Positions 8,011-16,133 of a stretch of DNA of 64,000 nt are shown here, in pieces. The translations under genes and the position numbers were made by a program. The stretch spans positions 124,001 through 188,000 of the forward strand of contig NZ_SJUO01000005.1 of the NCBI RefSeq assembly GCF_004336985.1, in the 5' to 3' direction. Within the stretch, counting starts at the first letter, position 1, and each line of letters begins with the position of its first letter. This DNA comes from Exiguobacterium sp. SL-9 (GTDB lineage Bacteria; Bacillota; Bacilli; Exiguobacteriales; Exiguobacteriaceae). Under the pieces are notes generated by a model. It did not search any database. It was given only the letters and a program-made list of their open reading frames with translations, and was not told where the DNA came from.

Positions 8011-9173
8011 CGACGCGGTCCTCGCTTGTTCGCAGGGCGTTTGACGACCGGCGGTTTATCCTCGATGCGCTTCTCGATGACGTCGCCACGATAAATCTCG
8101 AGCTCTTTCAATTCGACGCCGAGTTGACGGGCGAACGATTTCAAGTGCGTCAAATCTTCATCCGTCACGAGCGAGAGGACAGTCCCAGTCGCGTTTCCAC
8201 GTGCCGTCCGGCCTGAGCGGTGAATGAAGTCATCGATTGATTCTGGCAAGTCGAAGTGGACGACGTGCGTCACTTCCTCGATATCGAGGCCACGGGCTGC
8301 TAAACCTGTCGTGATGAGGAGCGGGTAGTCGCCTTTACGGAACTCACGAAGCGTTTCGACACGTTCGCGCTTTCCTTTCAAGCTGTCGAGCATGCGATAG
8401 TTTACTTTCATTTTGTCGAGCTCACCTTTCAACGGTGGCAAGAACGAGCGGTTATTGATGAAGGCGAGCGCTTTGACGTTGTCGACATGCGACAGACGGC
8501 GGAGCAACTCGGGTTTGTAGCGGCGTGTCGTCAACATGTAGCCGTACGTGACTTGACTGCTCACGGCCCGCTCGATTTTCACGTGTGCCGACTCTTTTAA
8601 GAACGGGGCAGCCCACGCTTGAAGCGTGTCCGTGAGCGTCGCCGAGACGAGGGCGATTTGATGTTCATGCGCTGTGTGCTTGATGATCCGCTCAGCCGAT
8701 TCTGTCAAACCGCTATCGATGATTTGGTCGGCTTCGTCGAGGACGATCGTGTGCGTCTCGTGAAGTTTCAACTTCTTCTTCTCAATGAGTTCGACGAGTC
8801 GACCTGGTGTCCCGACGATCAAATGTGGTTTTTTCTTCAATCGGTCGATTTGACGTTTCAACTCGACGCCGCCGATGAACGAGGCGATGCGGACGTCACC
8901 TTTCTCGGTGAAGCGTTGCGCGACCGTTTGAATCTGCATGACGAGTTCACGCGTCGGTGCGACGATGACGACTTGAATACGGTCGTTCGAAGCGTCGATT
9001 TTTTCAATGGCGGGTAACAAATAAGCAAGCGTCTTCCCGGTTCCTGTCGGCGCTTCGATCGTGACATCTTTTCCGTCCAACAGAAGCGGGAACGCTTCGG
9101 CTTGGACTGGCATCGGTTCAGTAAAGCCAAGGCGATCCCAGGCTTCGTTAATAAATGGTTTTGTAAAGTTCAT
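8007..9173 (-). CDS. DEAD-box RNA helicase (YfmL-like)
   Basis: This 388-residue helicase has the motifs in order: Q-motif region (FTEPMPVQAEA), Walker A APTGTGKT, PTRELVMQ, TPGR, DEAD in VLDEADQ, SAT, and in the second domain RGLDIEEV and HRSGRTAR. The short length, the start and the PTGTGKTLAY context resemble B. subtilis YfmL, a minimal DEAD-box helicase linked to ribosome biogenesis in the cold. A basic C-terminal tail (RPANKRGPRR) could bind RNA. The ribosome site AGGAG precedes the ATG. Confidence 0.85.
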   Translation of the reverse strand: MNFTKPFINEAWDRLGFTEPMPVQAEAFPLLLDGKDVTIEAPTGTGKTLAYLLPAIEKIDASNDRIQVVIVAPTRELVMQIQTVAQRFTEKGDVRIASFIGGVELKRQIDRLKKKPHLIVGTPGRLVELIEKKKLKLHETHTIVLDEADQIIDSGLTESAERIIKHTAHEHQIALVSATLTDTLQAWAAPFLKESAHVKIERAVSSQVTYGYMLTTRRYKPELLRRLSHVDNVKALAFINNRSFLPPLKGELDKMKVNYRMLDSLKGKRERVETLREFRKGDYPLLITTGLAARGLDIEEVTHVVHFDLPESIDDFIHRSGRTARGNATGTVLSLVTDEDLTHLKSFARQLGVELKELEIYRGDVIEKRIEDKPPVVKRPANKRGPRR

Positions 9174-9196
9174 ATCATTTCTCCTTATCGTTGGGC

Positions 9197-9223
9197 AAAA
9201 ACAAAGGAAGCATAAGTGCTCCC
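9197..9223 (-). terminator. Intrinsic terminator between the 9228-9650 gene and the helicase
   Basis: On the minus strand GGGAGCA / TGCTTCC (one G-U pair) with a CTTA loop is followed by TTTGTTTTT. It implies that the helicase has its own promoter or depends on read-through. Confidence 0.7.
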
Positions 9224-9227
9224 TGTC

Positions 9228-9650
9228 TTAGATATAGCGAACATGTTCTGTGTCTTGGTCGAATGAAGAGCGGAGTGTCTGTGTGAACGTCTGTCCATCC
9301 TCGATGAGTTTGATGTGTACATCGATCTGGTCAGTCGACGCTTCGACGCCTTCGACGGTGAAGCCTTGATAGACACGATACTGCAATTCTTTCGTCAACC
9401 GTTCGTATGAAGCGAGCTCCGGATACGTCGCTGCCACGTCAATCGGGCGCGAGATAAGCGCCGCGAGCAAGTGATCGCGGTAATCGATGAAATCCTCGTT
9501 TTCGATGTCGTCGTCAAAGCGAATCCAAAAACCTGCTTCTTCAAACTCAGTGATAAATCCGTCACGCTGTTCCCCGTTCTCTTCTACTTTAAGAGAGATC
9601 CGGTCACCTGTCTTCAAGTCGTGAGCGGGTGTCAATAATTCGTACGTCAT
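9228..9650 (-). CDS. Hypothetical acidic protein (140 aa)
   Basis: This soluble protein has many acidic residues and no motif that I know. The N-terminal half (HDLKTGDRISLKVEENGEQ, then ITEFEEAGFWIRFDD) looks like a small beta-barrel domain. The C-terminal half contains KELQYRVYQGFTVEG and beta-rich segments. A GAAGGGG ribosome site precedes the ATG. The gene is divergent from pflB across a 360-base region holding an exact Fnr box, so an anaerobic role cannot be excluded. Confidence 0.65.
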   Translation of the reverse strand: MTYELLTPAHDLKTGDRISLKVEENGEQRDGFITEFEEAGFWIRFDDDIENEDFIDYRDHLLAALISRPIDVAATYPELASYERLTKELQYRVYQGFTVEGVEASTDQIDVHIKLIEDGQTFTQTLRSSFDQDTEHVRYI

Positions 9651-9732
9651 GGGAAGAACCCCTTCCTCTTCTACAATGTTCTGCCTTCATTGTGTCCGAT
9701 ATAAGGCAAAAATTCAAGTTCTATCCCCGAGG

Positions 9733-9748
9733 TGTGAGGTACATCACT
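9733..9748. promoter_or_regulatory. Exact Fnr box in the pflB upstream region
   Basis: TGTGAGGTACATCACT is a complete match to TGTGA-N6-TCACT. It sits 262 bases before pflB and 83 bases before the divergent gene at 9650. No -10 hexamer gives exactly -41.5 in either direction, so which gene it serves is open. Confidence 0.65.
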
Positions 9749-9863
9749 CTAAAAACTGTATAAATCGCCACATCCTATTTGAAATGGTACAGAAACGAGT
9801 AGAATCCTATTCCAACAAGACTTATCTGTTTCAGAAGTGATTGAGTTTGCATTGTAACAGTAT

Positions 9864-9877
9864 TTGAAGCGCTTACA
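9864..9877. promoter_or_regulatory. Catabolite-responsive element (cre, CcpA site) upstream of pflB
   Basis: TTGAAGCGCTTACA matches 12 of 14 positions of the cre consensus TGWAARCGYTWNCA, including the central CG. It lies 133 bases before the pflB start, a reasonable place for CcpA control of pyruvate formate-lyase. Confidence 0.6.
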
Positions 9878-9906
9878 AAAACGGCTTTATGCCAACGTTC
9901 ATGAGA

Positions 9907-9924
9907 TTGTTACAACTTTCACAA
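9907..9924. promoter_or_regulatory. Rex (NADH/NAD sensor) operator upstream of pflB
   Basis: TTGTTACAACTTTCACAA matches 12 of 14 defined bases of the Rex consensus TTGTGAA-N4-TTCACAA. Rex releases its operators when NADH is high, which suits induction of pflB during fermentation. The rest of the 9651-10010 interval holds no gene. Confidence 0.65.
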
Positions 9925-10010
9925 GAATGTAAAACATAATGTTCACGTTTTCACGTACACTCAACTTATAGAAAGCACGCAGTTATCTCAACTATGAGGA
10001 GTGACCCACA

Positions 10011-12257
10011 ATGGCAACCGAAATTAAATCAGCCTGGTCAGGATTTGTACCTGGGCAGTGGACGAACGAAGTGAACGTTGGTGAGTTTATCCGTTTGAAC
10101 CGACACGAGTACACATCGGACGATTCGTTCTTAGCAGGACCGACCGAAGCGACGAAACGTCTTTGGGCACAAGTGATGGAATTGACGAAAGAAGAGCGGG
10201 AGCGTGGCGGTGTTTGGGCAGTCGATCAAAATAACCCATCGACAATCGTCTCGCACGGACCGGGATACTTAAACAAAGAACTCGAGAAAGTGGTCGGCGT
10301 TCAAACGGACGAACCGTTCAAACGTTCGATTCATCCAAACGGCGGCATCCGGATGGTCGACGCTGCTCTTGAGTCATATGGTTTCGAGCCGAACGCTGAA
10401 ATCACAAAGATTTATTCGGAAATTCGCAAAACGCATAACCAAGGTGTATTCGATGCGTACACACCTGAGATGCGGGCGGCGCGGAAGTCAGGGATCATCA
10501 CAGGTCTTCCTGACGCTTACGGACGTGGCCGAATCATCGGCGACTACCGTCGTGTTGCCTTGTACGGGTTAGACTTCTTGATTGCCGAGCGTAAAAAAGA
10601 TTTGGCGAACCGCGGTGGCTTCTTGTCTGAGTCAGACATTCGGACGCGTGAAGAAATGTCTGAGCAACTGCGGGCGATGCAAGAGTTGAAACAGCTTGGT
10701 GCGGCGTACGGGTTTGATCTCGGCCGTCCAGCAGAAAATACGCAAGAGGCATACCAATGGGTGTACCTCGCGTATCTCGCAGCCGTCAAAGAACAGAACG
10801 GTGCCGCGATGTCGCTTGGACGCGTCTCGACGTTCCTTGACGTATACGCCGAACGTGACATGGCAGCAGGTCGTTTGACAGAATCAGACGTTCAAGAGAT
10901 CGTCGATCACTTCATCATGAAACTCCGCATCGTCAAATTCTTGCGGACACCTGACTATAACGAATTGTTCTCAGGTGACCCAACGTGGGTGACCGAGTCA
11001 ATCGGTGGGATGAGTGAGGATGGACGTTCGAACGTGACGAAGAGCTCGTTCCGCTTCTTGCATTCGCTCTCGAACCTCGGCCCAGCGCCAGAACCGAACT
11101 TGACGGTGCTATGGTCGACGAAATTGCCAGAAGGATTCAAACAGTATTGTGCGAAGATGTCGATTGAGACGTCTGCGATCCAATATGAGAACGACGACCT
11201 CATGCTTCCACAGTTCGGCGACGATTACGGCATCGCCTGCTGTGTGTCACCGATGAAAATCGGGAAACAGATGCAGTTCTTCGGAGCCCGTGCCAACATG
11301 GCGAAAGCACTCCTTTACAGTATGAACGGAGGACGTGACGAGAAGAGTGGCGACCAAATCGCGCCGGTTTGGGAGATGAACACCGAAGACGTGCTCACGT
11401 ACGACAAAGTGTATGCCGACTTCGACCGCACACTCGATTGGCTCGCCGAACTTTACGTCAACACGCTCAACGTCATCCACTTCATGCATGATAAATATGC
11501 GTACGAACGGATTGAGATGGCGCTCCACGACCCTGAGATTTTACGGACAATGGCATGCGGAATCGCCGGCCTCTCGGTCACGGCAGATAGTCTATCGGCC
11601 ATCAAATATGCGACCGTGAAACCGGTCCGCAACGAACAAGGCATTGCCGTCGATTTCGAGACGGAAGGCGACTTCCCTAAATTCGGAAACAACGACGACC
11701 GCGTCGATGCAATCGCCGTCGAACTCGTTGAGTCGTTCATGGAAAAAGTGCGTAAACATAAAACGTACCGTGACGCACTCCATACCCAATCGGTCTTGAC
11801 GATCACGTCAAACGTCGTCTACGGCAAAAAGACGGGGAACACACCGGACGGACGCCGTGCCGGCGAACCGTTCGCGCCAGGTGCGAACCCGATGCACGGC
11901 CGCGATACGAAAGGTGCTGCCGCTTCACTCTCTTCAGTCGCAAAACTTCCGTTCGAGCACGCGCAAGACGGGATCTCATACACGTTCTCGATCGTACCGA
12001 AAGCACTCGGCAAAGAAGAAGTGGCTCGTGAACTCAACTTGGCTGCCTTGCTTGACGGCTATATGGGCGGCGAGCATAAGGGACATCACTTGAACGTGAA
12101 CGTCTTCAACCGGGAGACGTTGCTCGATGCGATGGAGCATCCGGAAGAATATCCACAGCTCACGATCCGTGTCTCTGGTTATGCGGTCAACTTCATCAAG
12201 TTGACACGCGAGCAACAGATCGACGTCATCAACCGGACGTTCCACGGTTCATTGTAA
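10011..12257 (+). CDS. pflB: Pyruvate formate-lyase (formate C-acetyltransferase)
   Basis: This 748-residue glycyl-radical enzyme converts pyruvate and CoA to acetyl-CoA and formate under anaerobic conditions. The active-site pair Cys410-Cys411 is seen in IACCVSPM, and the radical glycine Gly723 in RVSGYAVNF near the C-terminus. Length and both motifs match family norms. The activating enzyme pflA follows in the same operon. Upstream Fnr, cre and Rex-like sites predict control by oxygen, carbon source and redox state. The ribosome site GAGGAG precedes the ATG. Confidence 0.97.
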   Translation: MATEIKSAWSGFVPGQWTNEVNVGEFIRLNRHEYTSDDSFLAGPTEATKRLWAQVMELTKEERERGGVWAVDQNNPSTIVSHGPGYLNKELEKVVGVQTDEPFKRSIHPNGGIRMVDAALESYGFEPNAEITKIYSEIRKTHNQGVFDAYTPEMRAARKSGIITGLPDAYGRGRIIGDYRRVALYGLDFLIAERKKDLANRGGFLSESDIRTREEMSEQLRAMQELKQLGAAYGFDLGRPAENTQEAYQWVYLAYLAAVKEQNGAAMSLGRVSTFLDVYAERDMAAGRLTESDVQEIVDHFIMKLRIVKFLRTPDYNELFSGDPTWVTESIGGMSEDGRSNVTKSSFRFLHSLSNLGPAPEPNLTVLWSTKLPEGFKQYCAKMSIETSAIQYENDDLMLPQFGDDYGIACCVSPMKIGKQMQFFGARANMAKALLYSMNGGRDEKSGDQIAPVWEMNTEDVLTYDKVYADFDRTLDWLAELYVNTLNVIHFMHDKYAYERIEMALHDPEILRTMACGIAGLSVTADSLSAIKYATVKPVRNEQGIAVDFETEGDFPKFGNNDDRVDAIAVELVESFMEKVRKHKTYRDALHTQSVLTITSNVVYGKKTGNTPDGRRAGEPFAPGANPMHGRDTKGAAASLSSVAKLPFEHAQDGISYTFSIVPKALGKEEVARELNLAALLDGYMGGEHKGHHLNVNVFNRETLLDAMEHPEEYPQLTIRVSGYAVNFIKLTREQQIDVINRTFHGSL

Positions 12258-12271
12258 GTAGTCAAGGCTTG

Positions 12272-12293
12272 GCGGCCTTCACGTGAAGGCCGC
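12272..12293. other. Perfect palindrome (hairpin) between pflB and pflA
   Basis: A 22-base perfect palindrome with arms GCGGCCTTCAC / GTGAAGGCCGC lies 15 bases after the pflB stop and is not followed by a T tract. It is more likely an mRNA-stabilising or processing hairpin that sets unequal PflB and PflA levels than a terminator. Confidence 0.6.
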
Positions 12294-12316
12294 TCATTCG
12301 TTAGGAGGTCATTTCG

Positions 12317-13033
12317 ATGACAATGGGATATGTACACTCGGTCGAATCGTTTGGAACCGTTGACGGCCCGGGAATTCGTTTTATCGTCTTTTTACAAGGT
12401 TGTGCGCTTCGATGCTTATATTGTCACAACGCAGATACGTGGGATTTCAAAAAGAATAACCATCGTTCGGCCGAGGACGTCATCCAAGAAGCGCTCAGCT
12501 ATCGTCCGTTCATGGAAGCATCAAAAGGCGGCATCACGATTTCAGGGGGCGACCCGCTCGCGCAGCCAGAGTTTTTAGAGGCACTTTTGCGTGAAGCGAA
12601 GAAACACGGGCTTCATACGACACTCGACACATCGGGTGCACTACGTCCTCCTAACTTGGACGCAATCTTGGATCATACCGACCTTGTCTTGCTCGATATC
12701 AAACATATCGATGACGACATGTGCAAGAAACTGACAGGACGGAGCAACGTCAACACGCTCGCGCTCGCTGAACATCTGTCCGAGCGCGGAACGAAAATGT
12801 GGATTCGCCACGTCCTCGTCCCAGAGTGGACGCTTGATGAAGGGGCGCTTCGCCGCACGGCAGCGTTCATTCAAAAGCTCGACCACGTCGAGAAAGTCGA
12901 AATCTTGCCGTACCATGAGATGGGTGTCTATAAATGGGAGGCACTCGGTCTAGACTATCCGCTCAAAGGGATTAAACCCCCGACGACGGAAGAAGTCGAA
13001 TGGGCGGAAGGGATCTTACAAGGTACCGTCTAA
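12317..13033 (+). CDS. pflA: Pyruvate formate-lyase activating enzyme
   Basis: This 238-residue radical-SAM enzyme uses S-adenosylmethionine to place the glycyl radical on PflB. Its 4Fe-4S ligands are Cys29, Cys33 and Cys36 in CALRCLYCHN, followed by a GGIxxSGGDPL SAM-contact motif. It lies 59 bases after pflB, behind a TAGGAGG ribosome site. Length and motifs are standard for the family. Confidence 0.96.
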   Translation: MTMGYVHSVESFGTVDGPGIRFIVFLQGCALRCLYCHNADTWDFKKNNHRSAEDVIQEALSYRPFMEASKGGITISGGDPLAQPEFLEALLREAKKHGLHTTLDTSGALRPPNLDAILDHTDLVLLDIKHIDDDMCKKLTGRSNVNTLALAEHLSERGTKMWIRHVLVPEWTLDEGALRRTAAFIQKLDHVEKVEILPYHEMGVYKWEALGLDYPLKGIKPPTTEEVEWAEGILQGTV

Positions 13034-13069
13034 AAAACTGCGCAGACCAATACGGTCTGCGCAGTTTTT
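13034..13069. terminator. Bidirectional terminator between pflA and the malic enzyme gene
   Basis: A long stem (AAAACTGCGCAGACC / GGTCTGCGCAGTTTT) with a 5-base loop and A and T tracts on either side serves both convergent genes. Confidence 0.92.
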
Positions 13070-13072
13070 GGA

Positions 13073-14299
13073 TTATAGATGTTTTTGACTGACGTGTAAG
13101 CGAATCGCGGCCTCGTCGAGCGGACGTTTGGCGACGCCTGTCTCGACGGCGGATTTGGCGACCGCAACCGCGACAGCCGGTGCGATTCGCTCATCGAACG
13201 GGCTCGGGATGACGACCCCGTTCGTGAGGTCTTCCTCGGTCAACAAATCGGCGATGGCGTGAACGGCCGCTTCCTTCATCTCTTCGTTAATCTCAGTGGC
13301 GCGAACGTCAAGCGCCCCGCGGAAAATACCAGGGAAGGCGAGGACGTTGTTCACTTGGTTGGCGAAGTCGGAACGTCCCGTCGCGACGACACGCGCACCG
13401 GCTTTTGTCGCGAGGTCCGGCATGATCTCTGGGATCGGGTTCGCGAGTGCGAAGATGACCGGATTGACAGCCATCGAACGAACCATCTCTTCGGTGACGG
13501 CACCAGCTGCCGAGACGCCGATAAAGACGTCGGCACCTTGAAGCACGTCGGCGAGCGACCCTTCGTGTTGCTTCCGGTTCGTCGCTTTGGCGATTTGATC
13601 TTTGAACGGGTTCATCCCCTCGACACGCCCTTCGTAAATCGCACCTTTCGTGTCACAGATGACGAGGTCTTCGACGCCGAAACGCTTCAACAATTTCGCG
13701 ATGGCGATGCCGGCAGCCCCGGCACCGTTCATAACGACCCGAAGTTCAGGCATCGTCTTGTCGACGAGGCGCAAGGCGTTGACGAGACCTGCTAGGACAA
13801 CGATGGCCGTCCCGTGTTGGTCGTCATGGAAGACGGGGATCGGGAGCGTCTGTTTCAGGCGCGCCTCGATCTCAAAACATTCGGGCGCCTTGATGTCTTC
13901 TAAGTTGACGGCACCGAACGTCGGTGCAAGCAGTTCGACGGTCCGGACGATCTCATCGACGTTATGCGTGTCGAGACAAATCGGGAACGCATCGACGCCG
14001 GCAAAGCTTTTAAACAAGACAGCTTTCCCTTCCATGACCGGGAGCGCGGCCTCTGGACCGATATTGCCGAGGCCGAGGACGGCACTTCCGTCCGAGACGA
14101 CGGCGACTGTGTTGGCGCGGAGTGTATAGTCATAAGACAATTCTTTATCTTCAGCGATGCGACGGCACGGTTCGGCGACACCTGGTGAGTAGGCGAGGCT
14201 GAGCGCTTCTTTTGTATCTACATCGACTTTTGGTGTCGTTTCCAATTTTCCGTGGTGCATGGCGTGCATCTCGAGTGCGCGTTCGTTCAATGTTTTCAT
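13073..14299 (-). CDS. NAD(P)-dependent malic enzyme (YtsJ-like)
   Basis: This 408-residue enzyme oxidatively decarboxylates malate to pyruvate. Visible hallmarks are SLAYSPGVAEPC, the VSDGSAVLGLGNIGP stretch, the acidic metal site in NLEDIKAPECFE, FHDDQHGTA, and a Rossmann turn GAGAAGIA. The size fits the short bacterial form of the YtsJ type. The start at 14299 is chosen because GGGAGAG lies just before it; an in-frame ATG at 14392 adds 31 residues unrelated to the family. It is monocistronic and ends at the terminator shared with pflA. Confidence 0.93.
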   Translation of the reverse strand: MKTLNERALEMHAMHHGKLETTPKVDVDTKEALSLAYSPGVAEPCRRIAEDKELSYDYTLRANTVAVVSDGSAVLGLGNIGPEAALPVMEGKAVLFKSFAGVDAFPICLDTHNVDEIVRTVELLAPTFGAVNLEDIKAPECFEIEARLKQTLPIPVFHDDQHGTAIVVLAGLVNALRLVDKTMPELRVVMNGAGAAGIAIAKLLKRFGVEDLVICDTKGAIYEGRVEGMNPFKDQIAKATNRKQHEGSLADVLQGADVFIGVSAAGAVTEEMVRSMAVNPVIFALANPIPEIMPDLATKAGARVVATGRSDFANQVNNVLAFPGIFRGALDVRATEINEEMKEAAVHAIADLLTEEDLTNGVVIPSPFDERIAPAVAVAVAKSAVETGVAKRPLDEAAIRLHVSQKHL

Positions 14300-14468
14300 A
14301 AGTCTCTCCCTGTGTGCTAGCGATTTTGAGCTGCGACAATACGAGTCCATTGTAACGGAGAAACCGCTTACTTTCGAGGATTTTACCTGCATTTGGACGA
14401 ACTATTTCTGAACGGTTGTTCAAAAATGTCGGATTGATGATAAGACTTGGTGCTAGGTCAGGAAGGTC

Positions 14469-14503
14469 AAAAAAGGAGCCACAGTTTTTCTGTGACTCCT
14501 TTC
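14469..14503 (-). terminator. Intrinsic terminator of the rsgA-type gene
   Basis: On the minus strand AAAGGAGTCACAG / CTGTGGCTCCTTT (one mispair) with an A5 loop runs into six T, immediately after the stop codon. Confidence 0.87.
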
Positions 14504-14508
14504 GTAGA

Positions 14509-15483
14509 TTAAGCTTTCGTTTTTCGTTTCTTCTTCTCAGCGAGACGAGCCGCTTCCGCTTGTCGTTTTTCGGCGTAGCGTAGTTCGCGCTCGAGTTTGA
14601 CGAAGCTTTGATAGCGTTTCGCATCGAGCGTTCCTTTTTCGATGGCGGCTCGGACGGCGCAGCCCGGTTCGTTGCCGTGCGCACAGTCCCGGAACCGACA
14701 CGTCTCGGCGAGCGCCTCGATATCCCGGAACGTATCGTCGAGGTGGTCGGCCCCGTCCCAAAGCCCGAACTCACGCATGCCCGGGGTGTCGATGACGAAC
14801 AAATCGTCAATCCGGAACAATTCCCGATGCGTCGTCGTATGCTTACCGCGTTCATCGCTCTCGCGGACGGCCTGTGTCTCAGCGACGGTCGTCCCGGCGA
14901 GCGCGTTCGTCAGCGTCGATTTCCCGACGCCGGACGAGCCGACGAGCACGATCGTGCTTCCGCTCGGCAGTGCGGATCGCAACGCTTCGACGCCGTCACC
15001 AGTGACTGAACTGACAGGGAAGACGTCAACCCCAGGAACCGTCAAAGCGAGCTCATCGACGAGCGTCTCGGTGTTGTCGACTTGGTCTGATTTCGTCAAG
15101 ACGATGAGCGGCGTGGCGCCGGTTTCCCACGCGGCAAGTGAGTAACGCTCGAGCCGACGCAGATTGAAATCGTGTCCGCACGCCATCGTGATCAAGATAA
15201 AGTCGACGTTCGCACAGATCAGCTGTTCGCGCGTCTCGTTGCCGGCGGCTGCCCGTGATAGGACAGTGCGCCGTTCAAGGAGACGTCGAATCACGCCTTG
15301 ACCATGTTCGCGAACGATGAACTCGACGAAGTCACCGATGACCGGATAGTCGCGCTCGCTTTCGGCCTCATGTCGAAATTTTCCGGTGACGCTGCACGTG
15401 TAGGCGGCATTTTCGGTCGTGACCGTGTACATATGTTGGAACTGTGCCGTGACACGTCCCGTTGTGATTGTTGTTTGATTCAA
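14509..15483 (-). CDS. rsgA: RsgA-type circularly permuted GTPase (30S ribosome biogenesis)
   Basis: This 324-residue protein has an N-terminal OB fold (about 8-75), then a permuted GTPase domain with G4 (TKSD, 130-133) before G1 (GSSGVGKST, 182-190) and G3 (DTPG, 232-235). A C-terminal zinc site follows (Cys262, Cys267, His269, Cys275) and then a basic tail. RsgA proteins test and release maturing 30S subunits. The TTG start at 15483 has GAGGAGG seven bases upstream; in-frame ATG codons at 15573 and 15576 would add residues unlike the family. Standard rsgA sits in a protein-kinase operon, so this may be a second copy. A leader peptide and alternative hairpins precede it. Confidence 0.88.
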   Translation of the reverse strand: MNQTTITTGRVTAQFQHMYTVTTENAAYTCSVTGKFRHEAESERDYPVIGDFVEFIVREHGQGVIRRLLERRTVLSRAAAGNETREQLICANVDFILITMACGHDFNLRRLERYSLAAWETGATPLIVLTKSDQVDNTETLVDELALTVPGVDVFPVSSVTGDGVEALRSALPSGSTIVLVGSSGVGKSTLTNALAGTTVAETQAVRESDERGKHTTTHRELFRIDDLFVIDTPGMREFGLWDGADHLDDTFRDIEALAETCRFRDCAHGNEPGCAVRAAIEKGTLDAKRYQSFVKLERELRYAEKRQAEAARLAEKKKRKTKA

Positions 15484-15490
15484 ATAGAAT

Positions 15491-15523
15491 CCTCCTCTTA
15501 GTAATGGAGGACAGTCGCCCTCC
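15491..15523 (-). promoter_or_regulatory. Alternative-hairpin attenuator covering the rsgA ribosome site
   Basis: Reading the minus strand, GGAGG (15523-15519), CCTCC (15510-15506) and the ribosome site GGAGG (15495-15491) can pair in two exclusive ways. The first with the second leaves the ribosome site free (loop of 8). The second with the third hides it (loop of 10). The second block is inside the last codons of a 22-codon leader frame, so a translating or stalled ribosome would choose between the structures. This is the layout of translation attenuators of the cat or erm kind. Confidence 0.6.
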
Positions 15524-15566
15524 GATTGGCTGACAAGGTGTATACTGCGTTGAATACGGTGCTCAT
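15498..15566 (-). CDS. Leader peptide upstream of rsgA (22 aa)
   Basis: This short frame opens with ATG at 15566 and closes with TAA at 15498-15500, one base before the rsgA ribosome site. It encodes MSTVFNAVYTL followed by SANRRATVLHY. A GAAAGGATGATG stretch lies just upstream and gives a plausible ribosome site. The stop position and the hairpins within it argue for a regulatory leader and not a functional protein. No known leader family is recognised. Confidence 0.55.
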   Translation of the reverse strand: MSTVFNAVYTLSANRRATVLHY

Positions 15567-15598
15567 AAAACATCATCCTTTCATTGTTCGATGCATCC

Positions 15599-15607
15599 AG
15601 TATAACA
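15599..15607 (-). promoter_or_regulatory. Extended -10 promoter of the rsgA leader transcript
   Basis: The minus strand reads TG-T-TATACT, an extended -10 element, with no good -35. A start near 15592 would put the LiaR-type box centre (15638.5) at about -46, which suits activator-dependent firing. Confidence 0.5.
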
Positions 15608-15630
15608 CACGATTTGGGAACGCTATCATC

Positions 15631-15646
15631 TCAGTCTATAGACCGA
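15631..15646. promoter_or_regulatory. LiaR/CesR-type operator between rsgA and liaI
   Basis: TCAGTCTATAGACCGA matches the CesR/LiaR box TCAGHCTNNAGDCTGA, as I recall it from Lactococcus, in all but one defined base. It lies 82 bases before liaI and could also serve the divergent rsgA promoter. A weak -10 (TATGAT, 15692-15697) precedes liaI. Confidence 0.7.
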
Positions 15647-15727
15647 GGGAAAACAAGCCTTCCGCTCGTCGCACTATCGAAAATAACGTATTATGATAAG
15701 AGTGTACTTAACGAGGAGGGATAATCG

Positions 15728-16111
15728 ATGAATCGCCAGGTGAAGCAAGTATTGTTCATTGTGGCCGCGATCTCTTTAGTTCTCGTTCTAATCGGCTTTT
15801 TACCGAACATGATTATGTTCGGTTTGGGGGCGCTCTTAGCACTGTGGGCTGGAGTCAGATTCATGGCCGTGACACATGTCGGCGCAAAAATCGGTTACGG
15901 CACGCTTGCCGTGATCGGGATCATCACCATCTTATCGAATATTTGGGCATTAATCGGGATTGTGGTGGCATGGGTATTGTTTAAAGGGTATATGATGTAT
16001 GCCAACCAAAAACAAGACGTCGAGATTTTCAATGCGGACGGGTCGCGTGCGAGCCGCAGCAGCTTTCAATCGTTCGATCAAGTTTGGCAGAAGTTTGTAA
16101 ACCGTCGCTAA
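15728..16111 (+). CDS. liaI: LiaI-like small membrane protein
   Basis: This 127-residue protein has three to four hydrophobic segments (about 8-40, 52-85) and a hydrophilic tail. LiaI of B. subtilis has the same size and place, directly before liaH, and recruits the phage-shock-like LiaH to the membrane when lipid II antibiotics such as bacitracin are present. The identification rests on length, topology and operon order. The ribosome site GAGGAGGG is strong, as expected for a highly induced gene. Confidence 0.82.
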   Translation: MNRQVKQVLFIVAAISLVLVLIGFLPNMIMFGLGALLALWAGVRFMAVTHVGAKIGYGTLAVIGIITILSNIWALIGIVVAWVLFKGYMMYANQKQDVEIFNADGSRASRSSFQSFDQVWQKFVNRR

Positions 16112-16133
16112 GATTCAAAAGGAGGACATCAAG

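Noticed and set aside
15484-15576. In-frame ATG codons upstream of rsgA as its true start
   Set aside because: The extra residues are unlike RsgA N-termini, and GAGGAGG is spaced exactly for the TTG at 15483. A separate leader frame explains the region better.
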